Assembly (NCBI GenBank): GCA_013791745.1
Contig: VMTH01000044.1
Span: 1-35,594 of the forward strand
DNA length: 35,594 bases
Source: Candidatus Omnitrophota bacterium
GTDB lineage: Bacteria > CG03
Direction: 5' to 3'
The first letter of the stretch is position 1, and each line of letters begins with the position of its first letter. The position numbers and the translations under genes were made by a program. This document shows, one piece after another, positions 31,337 through 35,594 of the stretch. The notes beneath the pieces were generated by a model that saw only the letters and a program-made list of their open reading frames with translations, was not told the DNA's origin and ran no database searches.

Positions 31337-31677
31337 TGGTAACAATAAAAACAACGCCGAAAATAGGAAAAGAAATGCTTGCACTTTCAGATAAGTTTAG
31401 AAAAAATAGGGCACGGTTGATGAATGCCGAATACACAAGAATAACTAAAGAAGTTTGGGAAGATTGGTCTGTTTCATATAACCATATAGGCAGAAGAATA
31501 AGCTCCCTGAAAGGATTACAGCGGGCAGTAGAACAACGCCGAGCCGTGGTCGTTCCGAAGTGGAGCGGATTTAGAAAGCCAAACCCGGCGGCATGGATGA
31601 TAAACCTAAACGGTGCGATATTGGTGAGATTGTTCGACAGCGGAATGTATATTTACAGGACTATAAAATGGGAATAA
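31336..31677 (+). CDS. hypothetical protein between nuclease and SSB (113 aa)
   Basis: The ATG overlaps the nuclease stop (TAATG) and has AGGAGAGG ahead of it. The 113-residue product is basic, with helices around MLALSDKFRKNRARLMNAEY and KGLQRAVEQRRAVVVPKWSG. There is no recognised domain. Base composition has more T than the early genes before it. It belongs to the recombination operon by position only. Confidence 0.6.
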   Translation: MVTIKTTPKIGKEMLALSDKFRKNRARLMNAEYTRITKEVWEDWSVSYNHIGRRISSLKGLQRAVEQRRAVVVPKWSGFRKPNPAAWMINLNGAILVRLFDSGMYIYRTIKWE

Positions 31678-31889
31678 TTAAAAACTACCTCGCCCGCCGG
31701 AAAGCGAAAAAGCTCAAAGCAGAGCAGGTGGCGAAATTTGAGGCAGATTTTATCGCGCACATCATAGCCGAGCGAAAGCTGATACTGTCGAAGCAAAGCG
31801 AATTCAGCGCAATGGACAGACAGCTTGTGCTCGACACTTATGATAGGCTGAAGCTGAAGGGTAAAGTAAAGGAGGAAAAAGGGCAATGA
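31668..31889 (+). CDS. small basic helical protein (73 aa)
   Basis: ATG 31668 follows ACAGGA at 7 bases and overlaps the preceding gene's end. An in-frame ATG at 31593 has no ribosome binding site and lies well inside the previous gene. The product is a Lys-rich helical protein (IIKNYLARRKAKKLKAEQVA, then SAMDRQLVLDTYDRLKLKGK). No family is recognised. Its stop overlaps the next start (ATGA). Confidence 0.6.
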   Translation: MGIIKNYLARRKAKKLKAEQVAKFEADFIAHIIAERKLILSKQSEFSAMDRQLVLDTYDRLKLKGKVKEEKGQ

Positions 31890-32239
31890 AAAAGACAAAA
31901 GATGATTTGGTGAGAGAGAAGGAGGCGGACAGGGCAGAAATTGTCCAATTGAAAGAGATGATCCTTACCACAGCCGAAAGGGATTTGAGGTTTCGCAAAG
32001 AATTCTCAAAGGTGTTGGACGGCTATATGGAAAGAGTAGAATATGGAATGATGTCCACCCGAATCCCCGAACCGCTCAACTGGGAAGGCATATTTTTCAG
32101 GGTTGGTGAACTTCACTCCGACGCAGGCAAGAACAAGCTCATCAAAACCAACAATGCGTTGCGCGAGAAGCTGGCGGAAGCAGAAAGAGAACTGGATGAG
32201 ATAAACAGGAACAGAACACAGGAGGTAATCAGAAGATGA
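31886..32239 (+). CDS. coiled-coil protein (117 aa)
   Basis: A 117-residue product with coiled-coil ends (DDLVREKEADRAEIVQLKEM at the N-terminus, NNALREKLAEAERELDEINR at the C-terminus) and a middle with RIPEPLNWEGIFFRVGELHS. It is joined to both neighbours by ATGA overlaps. The arrangement suggests an accessory of the recombination or replication complex, but no family is recognised. Confidence 0.6.
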   Translation: MKKTKDDLVREKEADRAEIVQLKEMILTTAERDLRFRKEFSKVLDGYMERVEYGMMSTRIPEPLNWEGIFFRVGELHSDAGKNKLIKTNNALREKLAEAERELDEINRNRTQEVIRR

Positions 32240-32652
32240 GCAGAGAAACGACTGACACAAGGGGTTCGAATTATCTCGAACCAGGAATTCACGTAAAGCT
32301 GACCATTGACCACGTGGAGAAAGGGCACACGACGGGGAATCATCCGTATTACACTTTCTACTTCGACACACCCACGGGTGGCAAATGGAACAAAAGGTTT
32401 ATGGTGTGGCTGTGCCCGCCTATCCTTAAGGCGCTCGGGTGCAAGGAGACAAAGCCCGGAGTATTTGACTGGGACACAGACGAAGTGGAAGGAAGGGCAA
32501 TCGAGGCTGATAGCGTGATTGAAACAGTAAAAGGCAAGGAATACACGACAATCATCAACATCGAGCCCGCGACAGCCGACAGAGAAGCCGGAGATGATGA
32601 CGAATTCGGCGCGGGCCCAGCTGATCCGCCGGAATTTGACACGCCCGTATAG
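32236..32652 (+). CDS. DUF669-like single-strand DNA-binding protein
   Basis: The 138-residue product resembles phage DUF669-type SSB proteins. A beta-rich body (EPGIHVKLTIDHVEKG, HPYYTFYFDTPTG, VIETVKGKEYTTIINIEP) would form an OB-like fold, and the C-terminal 25 residues are acidic (AGDDDEFGAGPADPPEF) as in SSB tails that recruit partners. Its place between a RecB-like nuclease and RecT supports a role in recombination or replication. The exact family match should be treated as likely, not proven. Confidence 0.65.
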   Translation: MSRETTDTRGSNYLEPGIHVKLTIDHVEKGHTTGNHPYYTFYFDTPTGGKWNKRFMVWLCPPILKALGCKETKPGVFDWDTDEVEGRAIEADSVIETVKGKEYTTIINIEPATADREAGDDDEFGAGPADPPEFDTPV

Positions 32653-32670
32653 GGCAAAGGAGAAGAAAAA

Positions 32671-33087
32671 ATGATGTTCGTAACTGAAAGGAAACTGAGG
32701 AAAGTAATCGAGGAGACGCTCGGCGTCGAGGGCAGTGGCGAGAAGAAAGTTCTTGGGCTGAAGAAAGAAATCGATGAGAGGGAAAAGCAGATCACATCAC
32801 TGAAAAAAGACATCGGCGAACTGGAGCTTAAGAAAGGGCTCGAGGAAAAGGAAATCAAGCACCTCGTCAAAATGAGAGAGGAACAGCAGAACATTGAGGC
32901 GACGAAGAAGGAACTTGAAATGCAGAGGAAGTATCAGGAAAAAGAAATGGCCATGCAGACAAGGTTTCATAACGACACCATCTCTCTGCTGAAAGAGGGG
33001 CACGATAAGTTGCAGGAGGTCTACGGCAAAATCATGGAGAGATTGCCCAACGTCAACATGCACATTAAGAGGAACGAAGAGGTATGA
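32671..33087 (+). CDS. long coiled-coil protein (138 aa)
   Basis: An almost continuous charged helix from about residue 25 to 125 (KKEIDEREKQITSLKKDIGE is representative), with a short N-terminal segment (ERKLRKVIEETLGVEG). It starts behind AAGGAGAAG and its stop overlaps the next ATG. It may be a structural or adaptor element for the recombination proteins. No family is recognised. Confidence 0.55.
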   Translation: MMFVTERKLRKVIEETLGVEGSGEKKVLGLKKEIDEREKQITSLKKDIGELELKKGLEEKEIKHLVKMREEQQNIEATKKELEMQRKYQEKEMAMQTRFHNDTISLLKEGHDKLQEVYGKIMERLPNVNMHIKRNEEV

Positions 33088-33431
33088 GAGATATATTCCC
33101 CGGCGTGCTCGGACAGGCTGGACTCAATGTCTGGAAGAATCCGCTCACAAGAATGATGGAATTGGAAATCCCGGGGAGAAGGGTAGCTGTGTCCGAGACC
33201 GACCTGCACCGTTACAGCATGCAGGGAGCATGGGCAGAACAGGCAGTGGCGCTACCACCGTCGTTTGATGGTGCGTACAGTCAAGAGATATTGTCACGAA
33301 TGATGATGGAGATGACCGGTGTGCCGAGCGATTATGTCGGACGGAGTAAAAGCGTAGAGCCTATAAATACGCTCGAAAAACTGCGGAGAGATTTTGAAAA
33401 CTGGTGCGGAAATGTATTGAACGAAGAATGA
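33084..33431 (+). CDS. hypothetical protein upstream of recT (115 aa)
   Basis: The 115-residue product has an N-terminal beta part (KNPLTRMMELEIPGRRVAVS) and helices rich in Met (SQEILSRMMMEMTGVPSDYV). No known domain is visible. Its ATG overlaps the previous TGA. Position between a coiled-coil gene and RecT places it in the recombination operon. Confidence 0.55.
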   Translation: MRDIFPGVLGQAGLNVWKNPLTRMMELEIPGRRVAVSETDLHRYSMQGAWAEQAVALPPSFDGAYSQEILSRMMMEMTGVPSDYVGRSKSVEPINTLEKLRRDFENWCGNVLNEE

Positions 33432-33433
33432 AA

Positions 33434-33448
33434 TCCCCGAAATGGGGA
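33434..33448 (+). other. hairpin before recT ribosome binding site
   Basis: TCCCC-GAAAT-GGGGA is a 5-bp stem with a 5-base loop directly before AAAGGAG, the recT ribosome binding site. It has no T-run. It fits the pattern of hairpins just ahead of gene starts seen at several places here. Confidence 0.45.
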
Positions 33449-33463
33449 AAGGAGTAAAGTAAA

Positions 33464-34219
33464 ATGGCCGAAGTAAAACAGGAACTGACAAAGAAAGACC
33501 AGGCAAGCGCTCTGGTTGACTGGATGAAACCCGCAATGGCGACCGCCCTGCCCCGGCACCTGAACGCCGACCGCATGGTGCGAATCGTGCTCACAGAGAT
33601 GAGGCGCAACCCCAAACTGGTGACCTGCACAAAGCAGAGCCTGGCCGGATCCGTGATCATGGCCTCACAGCTTGGCCTCGAACCCGGAGTAAACGGGCAG
33701 TGCTGGCTCGTGCCCTACGGCAACGAAGCAACATTCATCATCGGGTATCAGGGGCTCATCGAGCTGGCCTACCGCAGCAACATGGTGGAATTCGTAATAG
33801 GAGAAGCCGTGTACGAAAATGACGAATTCACTTACTCGCTCGGCACAGAGCAGTTTATCAAGCACGTGCCGGCAGAGGCCGACCGCGGGAAGCTCAAAGC
33901 GGCCTACGCCGTAGCCAAAATGAAAGGCGCGAGCATGCCCGTATTCAAAGTGCTGACGAAAGAAGATATCCTCAAAGTAAAGGCATCTTCGCCCGCGGCC
34001 AACAGCGCACACAGCCCGTGGAATACGTGGCCGGAAACGATGTGGGTAAAGACAGCCGTCAAAAAGCTGATGAAATTCATCCCGAAATCAGCGGAGATTA
34101 ACAAGGCGTTGGAAGCGGACGACAGGGTGGACGCGGGAAAACCGCAGCCCTTTAGCGACGTCATCGACCTGCCGGAGGAGAAGGAAGGAAAGGGAATCGA
34201 GATAGAGGACGTAAAGTAA
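33464..34219 (+). CDS. recT: RecT-family single-strand annealing protein
   Basis: A 251-residue RecT protein. Typical segments include VRIVLTEMRRNPKL, the LAGSVIMASQLGLEPG block near residue 60, NGQCWLVPYGNEATFIIGYQ, then LIELAYRS, and HSPWNTWPETMWVKTAVKKL near residue 195. The C-terminus is acidic (LPEEKEGKGIEIEDVK). It anneals complementary strands during recombination of phage ends and works with the RecB-like nuclease and SSB-like protein encoded upstream. Length is normal. The start is behind AAAGGAG. High confidence. Confidence 0.92.
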   Translation: MAEVKQELTKKDQASALVDWMKPAMATALPRHLNADRMVRIVLTEMRRNPKLVTCTKQSLAGSVIMASQLGLEPGVNGQCWLVPYGNEATFIIGYQGLIELAYRSNMVEFVIGEAVYENDEFTYSLGTEQFIKHVPAEADRGKLKAAYAVAKMKGASMPVFKVLTKEDILKVKASSPAANSAHSPWNTWPETMWVKTAVKKLMKFIPKSAEINKALEADDRVDAGKPQPFSDVIDLPEEKEGKGIEIEDVK

Positions 34220-34227
34220 ATGAGCAC

Positions 34228-34293
34228 GCGTGGCGGCACTGTGATCGGTCGACAAAGTGCATTAGGCAGGGTGCAAATCCCTGCCCGCCACGC
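34228..34293 (+). ncRNA. tRNA-like element 1, lacking an anticodon arm
   Basis: GCGTGGCGG (34228-34236) pairs with CCGCCACGC (34285-34293), nine pairs. Inside are CACT/AGTG (34237-34240 and 34256-34259) and a hairpin GCAGGG-TGCAAAT-CCCTGC (34266-34284) whose loop matches a tRNA T-loop except for G at position 55. There is no anticodon arm. It lies between recT and the initiator gene, just ahead of AAAAGGAAG. The overlapping ORF 34220-34321 (33 codons) has no ribosome binding site of its own. It is likely a structured RNA, possibly derived from a tRNA. Confidence 0.55.
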
Positions 34294-34307
34294 ATTAAAA
34301 GGAAGAA

Positions 34308-35240
34308 ATGAGAAAAACTAAACCCCGCAAACGATATAGCGACTGCGCTCGCTGGCACACCAAAAAGTGGCGCACCATGCCCACGCACCTCAAAGTGCTG
34401 TGGCAATACATATGGGAGAACGCCAACTGCGCCGGAATATGGGAGCCCGAGCTCGCCCTCATGGGAATTGAGGCCGGTGGCGTACCCATAAACGAAACAG
34501 AAATCAAGAAGGCCTTCGGCGAAGATATCCTCATCCTCCCGCACGGCGAATGGTATATAATAGGATTTATCAAATTCCAATATGGCAAAGAGCTCGAACA
34601 GATGAACCCCAAGAGCATGCTCCACGCCGCAGTCCTGGCGGCCGCAAAGGATAAGGGAATAGGCAGGGGCAGGATAATGGGGCTGATGTCAAATCCGATA
34701 GCGCCGGAAATCCCCGCGCCGATAGTGGCCCCCTTGCCTGACCCCGGGCCGGCGCCGGAAGCCATAGAACCGGTAAAAGACCCTACTTATAAGGAAAAGC
34801 AACCGGAACTCCCAACAATACCCCCGCGCCCAGTCCAAGCGGGCACATATTACGGTACCACAACGAACTTCGAGAGCATATGGGCTAAATACCCCCAGAA
34901 GACAGGGAAACGCGGCGCATGGGCGCATTTCAAGGCACAATGCCGAACCGCCGCAGACTGGGAGGCCATAAACATCGCATTGGCGAATTATTTGAAAAGC
35001 CCGCGGGTGAGAGACGGGTATATACAGGACGGCGAAACATGGTTCAATAACTGGAAGGACTGGGTGGCCGATCCTAACGCCGCGATAGAGAAGAAAAAAC
35101 CGGACGATGATTTTGTGCCGATAACATGCACGACATGCAGCCGGAAATTCGCCGTGCCCAAGGATGTGGCAAAGGCGATAGCGGATGAAGAAAAGGACTT
35201 TGTGTGTAGGGACTGCCGAAAAAGAGAGCGGCCGGAATGA
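34308..35240 (+). CDS. replication initiator with C-terminal zinc ribbon
   Basis: A 310-residue protein. The N-terminal 110 residues (HTKKWRTMPTHLKVLWQYIW, then GEWYIIGFIKFQYGKELEQM) match the winged-helix start of phage replisome organisers. A Pro-rich linker (EIPAPIVAPLPDPGPAPEAI) leads to a helical domain with FESIWAKYPQKTGKRGAWAH and YIQDGETWFNNWKDWV, common at the C-terminus of phage replication proteins. Residues 274-303 add a zinc ribbon (C274-x2-C277, C300-x2-C303), which is an extra feature. It likely binds the phage origin and loads a helicase. It follows RecT in the operon. Confidence 0.72.
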   Translation: MRKTKPRKRYSDCARWHTKKWRTMPTHLKVLWQYIWENANCAGIWEPELALMGIEAGGVPINETEIKKAFGEDILILPHGEWYIIGFIKFQYGKELEQMNPKSMLHAAVLAAAKDKGIGRGRIMGLMSNPIAPEIPAPIVAPLPDPGPAPEAIEPVKDPTYKEKQPELPTIPPRPVQAGTYYGTTTNFESIWAKYPQKTGKRGAWAHFKAQCRTAADWEAINIALANYLKSPRVRDGYIQDGETWFNNWKDWVADPNAAIEKKKPDDDFVPITCTTCSRKFAVPKDVAKAIADEEKDFVCRDCRKRERPE

Positions 35241-35250
35241 GGAGAAAACA

Positions 35251-35418
35251 ATGACAGCTATTGAGAGAATCCTGAAGGAACACCTTGACAAAATCAATAA
35301 TAGCGGAAAAGATAAGACGAACACGCGTGGCGGTAGTTTAAGAGTAGAACGCCTTGAATATCAAGGTAAATGCAACGCTCGTGTTGCCCGCCCGCATCTT
35401 AAAAGGAGAATACAATGA
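35251..35418 (+). CDS. small early protein overlapping tRNA-like element 2 (55 aa)
   Basis: ATG 35251 has GAGGAG 6 bases upstream and the ORF ends in ATGA with the next gene. The first 20 residues (TAIERILKEHLDKINNSGKD) form a helix; the rest is basic (TRGGSLRVERLEYQGK). The tRNA-like element at 35325-35395 lies fully inside the second half. The in-frame translation of tRNA-like element 1 also begins TRGG and ends in an ARxHxLK-like run, so either a peptide motif or the shared RNA stem explains the similarity. Translation is plausible; function is unknown. Confidence 0.5.
   Translation: MTAIERILKEHLDKINNSGKDKTNTRGGSLRVERLEYQGKCNARVARPHLKRRIQ
35325..35395 (+). ncRNA. tRNA-like element 2, cloverleaf-like
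   Basis: A closing stem GCG-T-GGCGG / CCGCCCGC (one bulged T, eight pairs) shares its 5' arm with element 1. Inside are TA then GTTT/GAAC with a 7-base loop, which reads as a tRNA D-arm (TAGTTTAAGAGTAGAAC), CCTTG/CAAGG with a 5-base loop in the anticodon-arm position, and GCAAC/GTTGC with a 6-base loop in the T-arm position. The anticodon and T loops are too short for a working tRNA. It is followed by TTAAAAGGAGA and the next ATG, as in element 1. Likely a degenerate or repurposed tRNA. Confidence 0.5.
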
Positions 35419-35537
35419 ATCTAATCTATGACTACATCGCGGAGAACGCATTGGTTGTATTCTATGTCGGATTAGGGCTAATGATATTCGTGGCGATTGC
35501 TGTGGATGCGTGGGAAGAATATGGAGGGAGAAGATGA
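35415..35537 (+). CDS. 40-aa single-pass membrane protein
   Basis: ATG 35415 follows AAAAGGAGA and overlaps the preceding TGA; its own TGA overlaps the next ATG. The 40-residue product has one membrane helix at residues about 12-31 (ALVVFYVGLGLMIFVAIAV) and a short charged C-terminus (DAWEEYGGRR). Small membrane peptides in early operons may act on host functions, but no family is recognised. Confidence 0.55.
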   Translation: MNLIYDYIAENALVVFYVGLGLMIFVAIAVDAWEEYGGRR

Positions 35538-35594
35538 GCGAATATAAACGGCTTGAAAAGTATTTGAATACCGACAAAAAAGGATATAAACCTT
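35534..35594 (+). CDS. start of a hypothetical gene (partial, runs off window)
   Basis: ATG 35534 has GGAGGGAG ahead of it and overlaps the previous stop. Twenty codons are visible (SEYKRLEKYLNTDKKGYKP after Met), charged and helical. The gene continues past the window end, so nothing can be said about its function. Confidence 0.5.
   Translation, partial: MSEYKRLEKYLNTDKKGYKP

Noticed and set aside
34228-34293. Canonical tRNA gene
   Set aside because: The anticodon arm is missing and T-loop position 55 is G, so it cannot act as a normal tRNA. It is listed only as tRNA-like.

Overview
The window is a stretch of a tailed-phage genome (or a prophage-like region) with every supported gene on the + strand, tightly packed and often joined by 1-4 base stop/start overlaps. 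A portal resembling P22 gp1, a capsid protein of the N4 gp56 type, a tail-nozzle-like protein, and internal virion (ejection) proteins including one of 2483 residues point to a short-tailed (podovirus-like) phage. Several structural and lysis proteins carry Sec-type signal peptides, which suggests a host with a periplasm, but the host cannot be named from the sequence. No integrase, repressor or minus-strand gene is visible, so the lifestyle is undetermined.

Layout. 1-2450: end of a DNA cytosine methyltransferase, a small Cys-containing ORF, a DUF1064 nuclease-like protein and the two terminase subunits. 2451-2691: a control region with a possible promoter, a 21-bp palindrome and an 11-codon leader ORF coupled to the portal gene. 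2692-13801: head, neck, tail and internal proteins. 13801-21252: a giant polyvalent internal protein that combines a complete sigma-70-type factor, a JAMM/RadC-like metallopeptidase, a Dam-like adenine methyltransferase and a helical C-terminal half with membrane-like segments. 21256-26133: small proteins, a long fibre with signal peptide, an HNH nuclease with signal peptide, and a lysis block with an M15 peptidase endolysin.

26134-27374 is 1.2 kb without a credible gene. It begins C-rich and G-poor (Rho-site-like), then has direct and inverted repeats, then a + strand almost free of T. The T-poor composition continues into the early genes. 27375-35594 carries small unknown genes followed by a recombination/replication block: a RecB/Cas4-type nuclease, a DUF669-like SSB, RecT, and a replication initiator with a C-terminal zinc ribbon.

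The early region also holds structured RNA: a hammerhead ribozyme core of the type II arrangement at 28448-28506, a candidate pseudoknot at 29917-30021, and two tRNA-like elements at 34228-34293 and 35325-35395 that share a closing stem and lie just before gene starts. A working model, which is inference: the giant protein is ejected into the cell, its peptidase releases the sigma and methyltransferase parts, the sigma factor redirects host RNA polymerase to phage promoters, and the early polycistronic RNA is divided by the ribozyme and other structured elements.
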